Source of the DNA: Kutzneria sp044547355
Lineage (GTDB): Bacteria > Actinomycetota > Actinomycetes > Mycobacteriales > Pseudonocardiaceae
DNA length: 64,000 nucleotides
Direction of reading: 5' to 3'
Assembly: GCF_044547355.1 (NCBI RefSeq)
Contig: NZ_JBIUAG010000025.1
Coordinates: 95,667 to 159,666 of the forward strand
A program made the translations under genes and the position numbers. The notes below the pieces were generated by a model. The model made no database searches. It saw only the letters and a list, made by a program, of their open reading frames with translations, and was not told the DNA's origin. Within the stretch, counting starts at the first letter, position 1. Each line of letters starts with the position of its first letter. Below, in pieces: positions 9,285 to 17,893 of this stretch.

Positions 9285-9314
9285 GCGAGGTCGCCGCTGA
9301 TCGGGCGACCTCGC
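9285..9314 (-). terminator. Hairpin between yajC and secD
   Basis: An 11-bp perfect inverted repeat (GCGAGGTCGCC and its complement) with an 8-nt loop begins 14 bases past the yajC stop. It could terminate or attenuate transcription from ruvCAB-yajC before secDF. No U-run follows. Confidence 0.6.
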
Positions 9315-9328
9315 CTCGGCCGGACGGC

Positions 9329-9706
9329 TCAGCTCTTGGTCTTGCTCTCCAGCGGCGGAGCGATCTCGGCGGTGCTCACCGGCTCGCCGGCGACCGGCTC
9401 GTCCTGCACGTCCTCGTCCTCCACGACGTCCTGGTCGGCCGTCGGGTTCACCTTCTCGCGGACCGCGGCACGCAGCCAGGTGGTCACCACGCCCGGCGCG
9501 ATCTCGATGTCGATGTCGGTCTCGGAGTCCACGCCGGCCACCGTGCCGAACAGCCCCGAAGTGGTCATCACCCGGTCGCCGACCTGGAGCGAGGTCTGCA
9601 GCTTCTGCTGCTCCGCCACCGCCTTGCGCTGCCGGCGGCTGCCGAAGAAGAGCATGCCGCCGACCAGCACGATGAGCAGCGGGAGCAGCAAGTCCTGGGG
9701 GTTCAT
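9329..9706 (-). CDS. yajC: Preprotein translocase subunit YajC
   Basis: Small accessory subunit of the SecDF complex. The chosen ATG at 9706 gives 125 residues: a single N-terminal membrane helix (L-L-L-P-L-L-I-V-L-V-G-G-M-L-F-F), the basic R-R-Q-R-K motif, the YajC core L-Q-V-G-D-R-V-M-T-T-S-G-L-F-G-T-V, and an acidic low-complexity tail. Two ATG codons are adjacent; the second is favoured because GGAG lies 4 nt upstream of it. The gene order ruvC-ruvA-ruvB-yajC-secD-secF is conserved in Actinobacteria. Confidence 0.93.
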   Translation of the reverse strand: MNPQDLLLPLLIVLVGGMLFFGSRRQRKAVAEQQKLQTSLQVGDRVMTTSGLFGTVAGVDSETDIDIEIAPGVVTTWLRAAVREKVNPTADQDVVEDEDVQDEPVAGEPVSTAEIAPPLESKTKS

Positions 9707-9784
9707 CATTCTCCGTTCAGTGACGGCCCATACCTTCACAGGGCGTCACATGCTGGGGTATGCCCATTGAGTCTGCCACACCCC

Positions 9785-10834
9785 TTATCGCCCATACGCC
9801 GTGGCAGGGGGCTCGCCCGGCGCCTCCGCCGGCGGTGTCAACCCCATGTGGTGCCAGGCCGCCACGGTGGCCACCCGGCCCCGCGGCGTGCGGGCCAGCA
9901 GGCCGGCGCGGACCAGGAAGGGCTCGCACACCTCTTCCACCGTGGTGGGCTCCTCCCCCACCGCCACCGCCAGCGTCGCCACCCCGACCGGGCCACCGTT
10001 GAAGCTCCTGACCAGCGCGTTCAGCACCGCGCGGTCCAACCGGTCCAGGCCCAGCTCGTCCACGTCGTAGACGGCCAGCGCGGCCCGCGCGACCTCGGTG
10101 TCGATCAGGCCGTTGGCCCGCACCTCGGCGTAGTCGCGGACGCGGCGCAGCAGCCGGTTGGCGATACGGGGTGTGCCCCGGGACCGGCGGGCGATCTCGG
10201 CCGCGCCGTCGCCGGGCAGGTCGATATCCAGAATCGACGCCGAACGGTGCAGGATTTGTTGCAACTCCTCGGCCGTGTAGAACTCCATGTGGCCGGTGAA
10301 GCCGAAGCGGTCGCGCAGCGGGCCGGTCAGCGCGCCGGACCGGGTGGTCGCCCCGACCAGCGTGAACGGGGCGATCTCCAGCGGGATGCTGGTGGCGCCC
10401 GGGCCCTTGCCGACGACCACGTCGACCCGGAAGTCCTCCATCGCCAGGTAGAGCATCTCCTCGGCCGGCCGGGCGATCCGGTGGATCTCGTCGATGAACA
10501 GGACGTCGCCCTCGACCAGGTTGGACAGCATCGCGGCCAGGTCGCCGGCGCGTTCCAGCGCCGGGCCCGAGGTGATCCGCAGCGCGCTGCCCAGCTCGGC
10601 GGCGATGATCATCGACAGGCTGGTCTTGCCCAGGCCGGGCGGGCCGGACAGCAGCACGTGGTCCGGCGGCTGGCCGCGCAGCTGCGCGCTGCGCAGCACC
10701 AGCTCCAACTGCTCCCGGACCCGCGGCTGGCCCACGAACTCCGACATCCGGCTGGGCCGCAGCGTCGACTCGACGTCCCGCTCGGTCGCCTCGGCCAGCG
10801 CCGACAGCGGCCCGTGCTCGTCGAACTCGGTCAT
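9785..10834 (-). CDS. ruvB: Holliday junction branch-migration ATPase RuvB
   Basis: AAA+ motor that, with RuvA, moves Holliday junctions during recombinational repair. The 349-residue protein has Walker A G-P-P-G-L-G-K-T, Walker B L-F-I-D-E-I-H, sensor 1 in V-G-A-T-T-R-S-G, and a C-terminal winged-helix DNA-binding domain with R-T-P-R-G-R. Its ATG shares an ATGA 4-bp overlap with the ruvA stop, which implies coupled translation. Length and motifs are normal. Confidence 0.97.
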   Translation of the reverse strand: MTEFDEHGPLSALAEATERDVESTLRPSRMSEFVGQPRVREQLELVLRSAQLRGQPPDHVLLSGPPGLGKTSLSMIIAAELGSALRITSGPALERAGDLAAMLSNLVEGDVLFIDEIHRIARPAEEMLYLAMEDFRVDVVVGKGPGATSIPLEIAPFTLVGATTRSGALTGPLRDRFGFTGHMEFYTAEELQQILHRSASILDIDLPGDGAAEIARRSRGTPRIANRLLRRVRDYAEVRANGLIDTEVARAALAVYDVDELGLDRLDRAVLNALVRSFNGGPVGVATLAVAVGEEPTTVEEVCEPFLVRAGLLARTPRGRVATVAAWHHMGLTPPAEAPGEPPATAYGR

Positions 10835-11430
10835 CGCTTACGCCCCAACGCTGTCAGCGCCTGCCGCAGCACCGCCGAGGTGTCGCGAGCCCCGTCTCGG
10901 GCCAGCACCGCGTCGACCGCCTGCTCGGCCGCCTTGGCCGCGAAACCGAGGCCCAGCAACGCTTCCGTGACCTGGGCGCGCACCAGCTCGGCGTCGGCGC
11001 CGACCTCCGGGCCGGGGGTGTTGCTGGTCAGCGCGCCGACCTTGTCCCGCAGCTCGATGATCAGCCGCTCCGCGCCCTTGCGGCCGATGCCCGGCACCTG
11101 CGTGAGCATCGAGGTGTTGCCCTCGGCCAGCGCCGCCCGCAGCTTGTCCGGCTCCAGCACGGCCAGCGTGGCCAGCGCGATCTTCGGACCGATGCCCGAC
11201 ACCGTCAGCAGCAGGCCGAACAGCTGGCGCGCGTCCGGGTCGGTGAAGCCGTACAGGGTCAGCGAATCCTCGCGCACGATCAGCGCCGTGTGCAGCATCG
11301 CCTCGTCGCCGCGACGCAGGCTCGCCAGCGTGGTCGGCGTGGCCAGCACGGCGTAGCCCAGGCCGCCGACCTCGATCACGGCATGGTCCAGGGCGATGGA
11401 CAGCACCGGTCCACGTACCGACGAGATCAC
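10831..11430 (-). CDS. ruvA: Holliday junction DNA helicase subunit RuvA
   Basis: Tetrameric protein that binds the Holliday junction and loads RuvB. The 199-residue protein has an OB-fold N-terminus (I-S-S-V-R-G-P-V), a helix-hairpin-helix middle domain (V-S-G-I-G-P-K and V-P-G-I-G-R-K-G-A-E-R-L) and a C-terminal RuvB-binding domain. The open frame continues upstream through ruvC, but GTG at 11430 gives the canonical N-terminus and overlaps the ruvC stop as GTGA. Confidence 0.97.
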   Translation of the reverse strand: MISSVRGPVLSIALDHAVIEVGGLGYAVLATPTTLASLRRGDEAMLHTALIVREDSLTLYGFTDPDARQLFGLLLTVSGIGPKIALATLAVLEPDKLRAALAEGNTSMLTQVPGIGRKGAERLIIELRDKVGALTSNTPGPEVGADAELVRAQVTEALLGLGFAAKAAEQAVDAVLARDGARDTSAVLRQALTALGRKR

Positions 11431-11999
11431 CGTGCTGCTCCCCTGTTCGCGGCCTCGGCCAGCCGGGCCTTGTGTCGTCGTTGCAGTTCGGCGGCGCGGG
11501 CCTCGGCCTGCGCCAGCCGGGCCATCAGCGGCGCCCGCCACAGGTGGCAGATGCCCAGCGCCAGCGCGTCCGCCGCGTCCGCCGGCTTCGGGGCCTCCGT
11601 CAGCCCCAGCAGCCGGGTCACCATGGTCGTGACCTGCGCCTTGTCCGCCGTGCCGGAGCCGGTGACCGCCGCCTTCACCTCGCTCGGCGTGTGGAAGCAG
11701 ACCGGCAGGCCGCGCTGGGCCGCCAGCAGCGCCACCACCCCGCCGGCCTGGGCGGTGCCCATCGCCGTGCGCACGTTGTGCTGGGCGAACACCCGCTCGA
11801 TCGCCACCACCTCGGGGCGGTGCCGGTCCAGCCAGTCCGTCACCACCTCGGAGAGTTGCAGCAGGCGGCGGGCCAGGTCCTCGTCCGCCAGGGTGCGGGC
11901 CACGCCCACCTCCACGCAGCGCACCGTGCGCCCCGGCCCGCCGTCGACCACGCCGAGACCGCACCGGGTCAGCCCAGGGTCGACGCCAAGCACCCGCAC
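11427..11999 (-). CDS. ruvC: Holliday junction resolvase RuvC
   Basis: Metal-dependent endonuclease that cuts Holliday junctions symmetrically. The 190-residue RNase H-fold protein starts M-R-V-L-G-V-D-P-G-L-T-R-C-G and carries the acidic residues of the active site in V-D-P-G, A-I-E-R-V-F and the D-A-A-D-A-L segment. It is the first gene of the ruvC-ruvA-ruvB group, with overlapping starts and stops. The C-terminal 20 residues are basic and alanine rich. Its upstream DNA contains the 107-bp repeat at 12099-12205. Confidence 0.97.
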   Translation of the reverse strand: MRVLGVDPGLTRCGLGVVDGGPGRTVRCVEVGVARTLADEDLARRLLQLSEVVTDWLDRHRPEVVAIERVFAQHNVRTAMGTAQAGGVVALLAAQRGLPVCFHTPSEVKAAVTGSGTADKAQVTTMVTRLLGLTEAPKPADAADALALGICHLWRAPLMARLAQAEARAAELQRRHKARLAEAANRGAAR

Positions 12000-12098
12000 T
12001 TCGTCCCGCCTCCGGAGTATCGCCGAACACCCGTTCGAGCAACGACCCTACCGCCCACGTTGATCGCCCCCACCACCAACACGCCGCTCCCCCGCGCC

Positions 12099-12205
12099 AA
12101 GGGACCCTTTCGCTCGTTGAACGTCATGAAGGACCCCATCATGACGTTCGGTGCGGTGAAGGGGCCCTTCCTGACGTTGAACGTCAGTAAGGGGCCCTTC
12201 ATGAC
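12099..12205 (-). repeat. 107-bp dispersed element, copy A (30-nt internal period)
   Basis: Read on the minus strand, this segment aligns without gaps to 39149-39255 on the plus strand, with 17 mismatches by my count in 107 positions. Alternating AAGGGGCCCTT-type and TGACGTTCAACGTCA-type palindromes recur about every 30 nt. It starts one base after the stop codon of the methyltransferase gene and reads in the same direction. It may serve as a terminator, a REP-like element or a mobile repeat. Confidence 0.8.
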
Positions 12206-12206
12206 A

Positions 12207-12992
12207 TCAACGGACGGCGGTGAGGGAGTAGGTGAGGGGGATCCGGGGGCGGTCGGCGGGCAGGCGCCACCAGCCGGAGGTCTCGTCGGGGACCATGCCC
12301 GGCCACTGGTCCCAGGCCAGCATCGGGTGCTCGTGCAGCTCGGCGATCCGCAGCCCGGCCCGGCTCAGCGCGGTGACGACGGTGCCCAGGGCGTGGTTCC
12401 ACTGGTAGTTCGCGGTGTCGCCGGCCAGCGCGGGACCGTCGGTGTAGGTGCGGGCGGAGTCGTTGTCGATCGCCTCGTCCAGGTAGTTGCCGACGATGGT
12501 GAAGTCGGCGTTCAGGGTCCAGGCCAGCGGGTGGAACTCGACCAGGTACAGGCGGCCGCCCGGGGCGAGCAGGTCGCGCACGATCTCGGCCCAGCGGTCC
12601 AGGTCGGGCAGCCACATCAGCGAGCCCTTGCCGGTGTAGACCATGTCGAAGCCGCCGCCGAGCTCGGCCACGGCGTCGTGCACATCGGCGCGGACGTAGG
12701 AGATGTCCAGGTCGCCGGCCAGTTCCCGGGCCGCCGCCACCGAGGCCTCGCTGAAGTCGAGACCGGTCATCCGCGCGCCGGCCCGGGCCAGCAGGCGGGT
12801 GTCGGTGCCCAGATGGCACTGCAGGTGGGCGATCCGCAGCCCGGACACGTCCCCCAGTTCGGCCCACTCGAACGGGGCGAGCCGGTCGACCTCGGTGTTA
12901 TGCACGTCGTAGAACCGACTGGCCAGGTGCACCGGGGTGCGCTGCTCCCAGTGCCTCCGGTTGGCCTCGACCTTGGTCTGCACGTCGTCCAT
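12207..12992 (-). CDS. Class I SAM-dependent methyltransferase
   Basis: A 261-residue Rossmann-fold methyltransferase. The SAM-binding motif I is the variant I-A-H-L-Q-C-H-L-G-T-D-T, followed by the acidic T-G-L-D-F-S at the end of strand 2 and a V-R-A-D-V-H-D motif. This L-Q-C-H-x-G variant is typical of an uncharacterised methyltransferase group in Actinobacteria. The substrate is unknown. The gene stands alone between ruvC and the DUF4262 gene, and a copy of the dispersed repeat begins right after its stop codon. Confidence 0.88.
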   Translation of the reverse strand: MDDVQTKVEANRRHWEQRTPVHLASRFYDVHNTEVDRLAPFEWAELGDVSGLRIAHLQCHLGTDTRLLARAGARMTGLDFSEASVAAARELAGDLDISYVRADVHDAVAELGGGFDMVYTGKGSLMWLPDLDRWAEIVRDLLAPGGRLYLVEFHPLAWTLNADFTIVGNYLDEAIDNDSARTYTDGPALAGDTANYQWNHALGTVVTALSRAGLRIAELHEHPMLAWDQWPGMVPDETSGWWRLPADRPRIPLTYSLTAVR

Positions 12993-13039
12993 CGGATCAG
13001 TATCCCGACGCCAGCGACCGATTTATTACAAAGCGAAAA

Positions 13040-13546
13040 TTAAGCCCCGTCGATCCCCGGCCGCCACGACTCGGGGCGACCGCTCGCGGTCAGCACCGGC
13101 TGCCACTGGGCGAATCCGGGCGGGGCCTTGGGATGCCACGGCCAGTAGCCGCCCTCGGCCGGCACGATCAGCTGCACGGCCGGGAAGTCGCCGGTGGGGT
13201 GCAGCAGGAAGGCGCTGCCGAAGAACTCCGGGTACCAGCCCCGGGCCACCCGCTCCACGGTGATCGGCACGCCGTTGAAGAACTGCCGGTACAGCTGCCC
13301 CGGCTGGAACCGCACGCCCTGCCGGGCCTCGTTCACGTAGGCGGTGAGCAGCACCCGCCCCAGCTCCAGCGGCAGCCCGATGACCACCGCCTCGGCCACG
13401 CCGAACCGCCGCCACGCGCCGACCGTGAAGCAGTACGGGGCGCCGCGCTCGTCGCCGGCCACCTCCACCACCGCGTTGCCGTGGTCCTCCGCCTGCTTGA
13501 GCAGCCACTGGCGCAGGTCGCGGTCTTCTTGCGAGAGGTTGTTCAT
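13040..13546 (-). CDS. DUF4262 domain protein
   Basis: About 168 residues. The segment A-P-Y-C-F-T-V-G-A-W-R-R-F-G and the later P-x-F-F-G-S-A-F-L-L-H-P resemble DUF4262, a widespread family of unknown function. The start is uncertain: ATG at 13546 or an in-frame GTG at 13564, neither with a good ribosome-binding site. It is the only gene between two hairpins and the methyltransferase, so it is probably monocistronic. Confidence 0.75.
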   Translation of the reverse strand: MNNLSQEDRDLRQWLLKQAEDHGNAVVEVAGDERGAPYCFTVGAWRRFGVAEAVVIGLPLELGRVLLTAYVNEARQGVRFQPGQLYRQFFNGVPITVERVARGWYPEFFGSAFLLHPTGDFPAVQLIVPAEGGYWPWHPKAPPGFAQWQPVLTASGRPESWRPGIDGA

Positions 13547-13604
13547 CGCGGAGTTGGGCGGCACGGCGCCATTCTGCACAGAAACCGGGTGAACTAAAAG
13601 TGAT

Positions 13605-13628
13605 GCCCGGCAACTTTCGTTGCCGGGC
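13605..13628. terminator. Bidirectional intrinsic terminator
   Basis: Ten-base perfect inverted repeat (GCCCGGCAAC) with a TTTC loop. A short T-run follows on both strands (GCTTTT on plus; ACTTTT on minus), making it the best rho-independent terminator seen here. It insulates the DUF4262 gene from yebC. Confidence 0.8.
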
Positions 13629-13770
13629 AGTGCTTTTGGCGCCGCCTTCGGCGTCGTGGCTCGGCCCCCGGGTAGCCGTTGCCTTGCCCTGGCCGGATTT
13701 CGCCCGCCGCGCCGGCTCGGGCGGGTGGTCACGTCAGGTGGCGGCGGAGGAAATCCGGCGTTCGGGCACA

Positions 13771-13802
13771 GCGACGGCGGGGCCTCGCGACCCCGCCGTC
13801 GC
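13771..13802 (-). terminator. Hairpin downstream of yebC
   Basis: A perfect 12-bp stem (GCGACGGCGGGG) with an 8-nt loop starts 20 bases after the yebC stop on the minus strand. The roughly 140 bases between it and the hairpin at 13605 hold no gene that I can see. Confidence 0.7.
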
Positions 13803-13821
13803 CTGTGACAGAAGATCGAAC

Positions 13822-14574
13822 TCAGGCGTCGACCTCGGCCATGACCTCGTCGGACACGTCGAAGTTGGCGAAGACGTTCTGCACGTCGTCGCAGTCCTCC
13901 AGCGCGTCGATGAGCTTGAACATCTTGCGGGCGCCGTCGGCCTCCAGCTGGACCGTCATCGACGGCAGGAAGTTGGCGTCGGCCGACTCGTAGTCGAAGC
14001 CGGCCTCCTGCAACGCCTTGCGGACCGGGATCAGGTCGCCGGCCTCGGACACGATCTCGAAGCTGTCGCCGAGGTCGTTGACCTCCTCCGCGCCCGCATC
14101 CAGCACGGCCATCAGCACGTCGTCCTCGGACACGTCGTTCTTCGGCATGAGCACGACGCCCTTGCGCGAGAACAGGTAGGCCACCGAGCCCGGGTCGGCC
14201 ATGCTGCCGCCGTTGCGGGTCATCGCGGTGCGCACCTCGGAGGCCGCCCGGTTGCGGTTGTCGGTCAGGCACTCGATCAGCACGGCCACGCCGTTCGGCC
14301 CGTAGCCCTCGTACATGATCGTCTGCCAGTCGGCCGCGCCGGCCTCCTCGCCGCCGCCGCGCTTGCGGGCCCGCTCGATGTTGTCCAGCGGCACCGAGTT
14401 CTTGCGGGCCTTCTGGATCGCGTCGTACAGCGTGGGGTTGCCGTCGGGGTCACTGCCCCCGGTGCGGGCCGCGACCTCGATGTTCTTGATCAGCCGCGCG
14501 AACAGCTTGCCGCGCTTGGCGTCGATCGCGGCCTTCTTGTGCTTGGTAGTCGCCCACTTGGAGTGGCCGCTCAT
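13822..14574 (-). CDS. yebC: YebC/PmpR family protein
   Basis: A 250-residue member of the YebC/PmpR family, described as transcriptional regulators and more recently linked to translation of proline-rich stretches. The N-terminus M-S-G-H-S-K-W-A-T-T-K-H-K-K is canonical, as are Y-E-G-Y-G-P-N-G-V-A and the S-V-A-Y-L-F segment. It lies 47 bp downstream of pdxT on the same strand. In many Actinobacteria ruvC follows directly; here the DUF4262 and methyltransferase genes intervene. Strong hairpins follow. Confidence 0.95.
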   Translation of the reverse strand: MSGHSKWATTKHKKAAIDAKRGKLFARLIKNIEVAARTGGSDPDGNPTLYDAIQKARKNSVPLDNIERARKRGGGEEAGAADWQTIMYEGYGPNGVAVLIECLTDNRNRAASEVRTAMTRNGGSMADPGSVAYLFSRKGVVLMPKNDVSEDDVLMAVLDAGAEEVNDLGDSFEIVSEAGDLIPVRKALQEAGFDYESADANFLPSMTVQLEADGARKMFKLIDALEDCDDVQNVFANFDVSDEVMAEVDA

Positions 14575-14621
14575 GAAACTTCCTCCGTCAGACTCGACGA
14601 CTCGACGACCGTCTCCACGCC

Positions 14622-15239
14622 TCAGGCCGCGCGGACAGTCTCCACGAACAGGCGGTGCACGCGCTCGTCGCCGGTGAGCTCGGGATGAAACGCCGTCGCG
14701 AGCACGGACCCCTGCCGAACTGCGACGATCCTACCGGCGGCGCCGCCGCTGGACGGTATGTCGGGCACCCGGGCGAGGACCTCGACGCCCTCGCCGACCG
14801 ACTCCACCCAGGGGGCGCGGATGAACACCGCGTGCACCGGGCCGCCGTCGACCCCGGTGACCGGCAGCTCGCACTCGAACGAGTCGACCTGCCGGCCGAA
14901 GGCGTTGCGCCGGACCACCATGTCCACGGCGGCCAGCTGCTGCTGGTCGGGGCGGCCGTCCTCGACCGTCCCGGCCAGCAGGATCATGCCGGCGCACGAG
15001 CCGTACGCCGGCAGGCCGTCGGCCAGCCGCTTGCGCAGCGGTTCGAGCAGCTCGAAGGTCTCCAGCAGCCTGCTCATCGTCGTCGACTCGCCGCCCGGCA
15101 GCACGATGCCGTCGACCTCGGCGAGCTCCTCCGGCCGGCGCACCGGCCGCGCGATCACGTCGCACTCGGCCAGCGAGACGAGGTGCTCGCGAACGTCGCC
15201 CTGCAGGGCGAGCACTCCGATGACGGGCTGGGCGGGCAC
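14622..15239 (-). CDS. pdxT: Pyridoxal 5'-phosphate synthase glutaminase subunit PdxT
   Basis: Glutaminase that feeds ammonia to PdxS for vitamin B6 (PLP) synthesis. The 205-residue class I amidotransferase has G-V-L-A-L-Q-G at the N-terminus, the P-G-G-E-S-T oxyanion segment, the nucleophile Cys82 in G-S-C-A-G-M, and His185/Glu187 in F-H-P-E. All catalytic residues are present. Its partner pdxS lies about 8 kb away, after an inserted accessory block, whereas the two are usually adjacent in Actinobacteria. The 42-bp gap to the upstream permease allows co-transcription. Confidence 0.96.
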   Translation of the reverse strand: MPAQPVIGVLALQGDVREHLVSLAECDVIARPVRRPEELAEVDGIVLPGGESTTMSRLLETFELLEPLRKRLADGLPAYGSCAGMILLAGTVEDGRPDQQQLAAVDMVVRRNAFGRQVDSFECELPVTGVDGGPVHAVFIRAPWVESVGEGVEVLARVPDIPSSGGAAGRIVAVRQGSVLATAFHPELTGDERVHRLFVETVRAA

Positions 15240-15281
15240 GGGCGAGCGACCTCCTGGACGGCAGTACCTGGTCGTCCTAGC

Positions 15282-16697
15282 TTATTGACCGCCGACCGGG
15301 ACTGCGCTGGTGGGGTCGTCGTGGGCCTGCGGGTTGCGCCGGCGGACCGCCCACCAGCCGATCGCGATGACCGCCGCGATGGCCGGGATGGAGAAGAAGG
15401 CGACCTGCTCGGCCCCGCCGGCGTAGCCCATCATCACCACGATCAGCACCAGGAAGCCCAGCGTCAGCCAGTTGGTCCACGGCGCGCCGGGCATCCGGTA
15501 GGTCGGCCGTTCCAGCTCCCCGCGCAGCGCCTTCTTGCGCAGCTGCATCTGGCAGATCACCAGCGTGGCCCAGGTGGCGACCACCCCAAGCGAGGCGATC
15601 GCGGTGGCGATGTCGAACGCCGCGGTCGCGCCCTTGAACTGGTTGAGGGCCACGCCGGCCACGTAGACGACCGAGGTGAACAGGATGCCGCCGTAGGGCA
15701 CGTGCCGGCTGCTCATCTTGCCGGCGAAGGCCGGGGCCTCCTTCTTGTCGGCCAGCGAGCGCAGCACCCGGCCGGTGGAGTACAGGCCCGAGTTGCAGGA
15801 GGACAGGGCCGCGGTCAGCACGATCGCGTTCATCACGTCGCCGACCCAGGGCAGGCCCAGCGCGCCGAACACGGTGACGAACGGGCTCTCGGTGGAGCTG
15901 TACATGATCGAGGGCAGCAGCATGGCCAGCAGGGTGACCGAGCCGACGTAGAAGATCCCGATCCGCCAGACCACGCCGTTGATCGCCCTGGGCATGACCT
16001 TGTGCGGGTCCTTGGTCTCGCCGGCGGCGATGCCGACCAGCTCGATCGCCGAGTACGCGAAGATGACCGCCTGCAGCGCGATCAGGGCGACGCCGATGCC
16101 GTGCGGGAAGAAGCCGCCGTCGGCGACCAGGTTGGCCGGGCCGGCCGGGTGGCCGGCGATGTCGGTGGACGTGACCACCAGGCCGATGCCGACCAGCAGG
16201 AACACGATGATCGCGGTCACCTTGAGGACCGAGAACCAGAACTCCAGCTCGCCGAACAGCTTCACCGAGACCAGGTTGATCGTCAGCAGCGCGCCCAGCG
16301 CGATCAGGGCGGTGATCCAGGTCGGCAGGTTCGGCAGCCAGCGCTGCACGTAGATGCCGACCGCGGTGATCTCGGCGACGCCGGTCATGGCCCAGTTCAG
16401 CCAGTACAGCCAGCCCGAGGTGAAGCCGGCCCAGGGGCCGATGAACTCACGGGCGTAGGTGACGAAGCTGCCCGAGGTGGGCCGGTACAGCACCAGCTCG
16501 CCCAGGGCCCGCATCACGAAGAACGCGGCGGCGCCGCACAGCGCGTACGAGAGGATCAGGCCAGGGCCGGCGGTGTGCAGGCGGCCGCCGGCGCCGAGGA
16601 AGAGGCCGACGCCGATGGCGCCGCCCATCGCGATCATCTGCACCTGGCGGTTTCCGAGGGCTTTCGAGTAGCCCTCGCCGCCGTGGGAAGAATCCAC
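15282..16697 (-). CDS. Amino acid permease (APC superfamily, AAT family)
   Basis: A 471-residue transporter with about 12 membrane helices. The first helix carries M-G-G-A-I-G-V-G-L-F-L-G, the substrate/ion-binding unwound region typical of the amino acid transporter (AAT) family, which includes asparagine, GABA and aromatic amino acid permeases. The exact substrate cannot be read. GTG at 16697 (V-D-S-S-H-G-G-E-G-Y-S-K) is preceded by AAGGG at 9 nt; the longer open frame upstream has no family similarity. It lies upstream of pdxT and downstream of azlCD on the same strand. Confidence 0.88.
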   Translation of the reverse strand: MDSSHGGEGYSKALGNRQVQMIAMGGAIGVGLFLGAGGRLHTAGPGLILSYALCGAAAFFVMRALGELVLYRPTSGSFVTYAREFIGPWAGFTSGWLYWLNWAMTGVAEITAVGIYVQRWLPNLPTWITALIALGALLTINLVSVKLFGELEFWFSVLKVTAIIVFLLVGIGLVVTSTDIAGHPAGPANLVADGGFFPHGIGVALIALQAVIFAYSAIELVGIAAGETKDPHKVMPRAINGVVWRIGIFYVGSVTLLAMLLPSIMYSSTESPFVTVFGALGLPWVGDVMNAIVLTAALSSCNSGLYSTGRVLRSLADKKEAPAFAGKMSSRHVPYGGILFTSVVYVAGVALNQFKGATAAFDIATAIASLGVVATWATLVICQMQLRKKALRGELERPTYRMPGAPWTNWLTLGFLVLIVVMMGYAGGAEQVAFFSIPAIAAVIAIGWWAVRRRNPQAHDDPTSAVPVGGQ

Positions 16698-16872
16698 GGA
16701 AACGGTCCCTTCACTGCCATAATTGGCGACGGAACCGCCCCCGGCTCCGACGCTGGGAAATCTCGACCTCGGGTGAGGCAAACCACAGCCCGATGAGGTC
16801 GGGACTCTAGCCAGCGAACGGAGCAGTCCTCTATTCCGTTTGAGCAAGCCTTGATGTGACGACTGCCACTGT

Positions 16873-17181
16873 TTACACGACGCCGACCAGCCGCAGTGCC
16901 GCCGTCGTGGCCGCCGCCAGGACCACCACCAGCACAAAGGGTGCCTTCCGCCAGGCCGCCACCCCGCCGACGGCCACCCCGGCGATCAGCGCCCAGCCGC
17001 CGAATTTCCCTCCGGGGACGAACGCGTTGACCGTCACAAGGGCAAGAAGAAGCGCCGTCGCGGCCATTGACAGCAGCATTTGCACGCGCATTGGCACGGT
17101 GAGGCGATTGCGCAGTTGCGGTCCGGCGAAGCGAATCCCGAAGGTGCCGGCGGCCAGCGCCAGGACGACGGCCAGGGTCAT
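16873..17181 (-). CDS. azlD: AzlD-type branched-chain amino acid transport protein
   Basis: A 102-residue membrane protein with about four hydrophobic segments, matching the small AzlD subunit that acts with AzlC in export of branched-chain amino acids or analogues. The ATG overlaps the azlC stop as ATGA, so the two are coupled. Known homologues form a two-component permease; the substrate here is inferred only from the family. Confidence 0.85.
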   Translation of the reverse strand: MTLAVVLALAAGTFGIRFAGPQLRNRLTVPMRVQMLLSMAATALLLALVTVNAFVPGGKFGGWALIAGVAVGGVAAWRKAPFVLVVVLAAATTAALRLVGVV

Positions 17182-17867
17182 GCCGCCACCGCCTTCTCGC
17201 GGGCCGGCAGCGCCGCGACCACACCGAATGCCGCCAGCACGACCGGAATTCCGGCCGGCAGGAACGGCGTGCCGGCCACCGCGATCGCCGCGCCCAGCAG
17301 CGCGACCCGCAGCGTCACCCGGTCCTTCAGCGCCGGCAGGATCAGGGCCAGCATCGCCGCCGGGAACGCCGCGTCCAGGCCGAACCGGTTGGGATCGCCG
17401 ATGACCTGGCCGATGAGGGCGCCCACCAGCGTGCCCGTGTTCCAGGTCAGGAACAGTGCCGCGCCGCAGGTCCAGAAGGCCGCCTTGGCGCGTTTCCGGT
17501 CACCTTGCGCCAGCGCGAAGGCGACCGACTCGTCGATCAGGATGTGGCTGCCGACGATCCGGGTGGCCAGTCGCTTGCCGAGCACGTCGCCGATGGCCAG
17601 GCCGAACGGCAGGTGGCGGGCGTTGAGCAGCAGGCCCGCGACCACCGCCGCGACCGGGCTGCCGCCGGCGGCGACGATGCCCACCACCATGAACTGCGAG
17701 CCGCCCGCGAACACCAGCAGGGACATCGCGCAGACCAGCCACACGGGGATGTGCGCCGCCACCGCGATCGCGCCGAAGGACGCGCCCGTGACGAAGGCCG
17801 TGAGGGCGATGGGCGAGACATTGCGGACCACCGTCAGGTCTAATGTTCGCCAGATCGAACGAACCAT
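17178..17867 (-). CDS. azlC: AzlC-type branched-chain amino acid exporter subunit
   Basis: A 229-residue membrane protein with the AzlC features A-F-V-T-G-A-S-F-G near the N-terminus and G-G-S-Q-F in the third helix. The frame is open far upstream, but ATG at 17867 is the family-consistent start and lies just upstream of a divergent regulator. Codon 9 is TTA, a codon very rare in this DNA and in streptomycetes decoded by the bldA tRNA, which raises the possibility of developmental control. It probably pumps out amino acids under control of the XRE-cupin protein. Confidence 0.87.
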   Translation of the reverse strand: MVRSIWRTLDLTVVRNVSPIALTAFVTGASFGAIAVAAHIPVWLVCAMSLLVFAGGSQFMVVGIVAAGGSPVAAVVAGLLLNARHLPFGLAIGDVLGKRLATRIVGSHILIDESVAFALAQGDRKRAKAAFWTCGAALFLTWNTGTLVGALIGQVIGDPNRFGLDAAFPAAMLALILPALKDRVTLRVALLGAAIAVAGTPFLPAGIPVVLAAFGVVAALPAREKAVAA

Positions 17868-17893
17868 AGTCCAAACTGAACACCCCACCCCGG

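Noticed and set aside
12099..12205. Short open frames through the 107-bp element encoding K-G-P-F repeats
   Set aside because: Both copies encode similar peptides because the DNA period is 30 nt, but there is no ribosome-binding site or independent start, and the palindromic DNA explains the conservation better.
16690..16740. Sequence GTGAAGGGACCGTTTCC before the amino acid permease as a third copy of the 107-bp element
   Set aside because: Only about 12 bases resemble one module, and they form the ribosome-binding region of the permease gene; too short to call.
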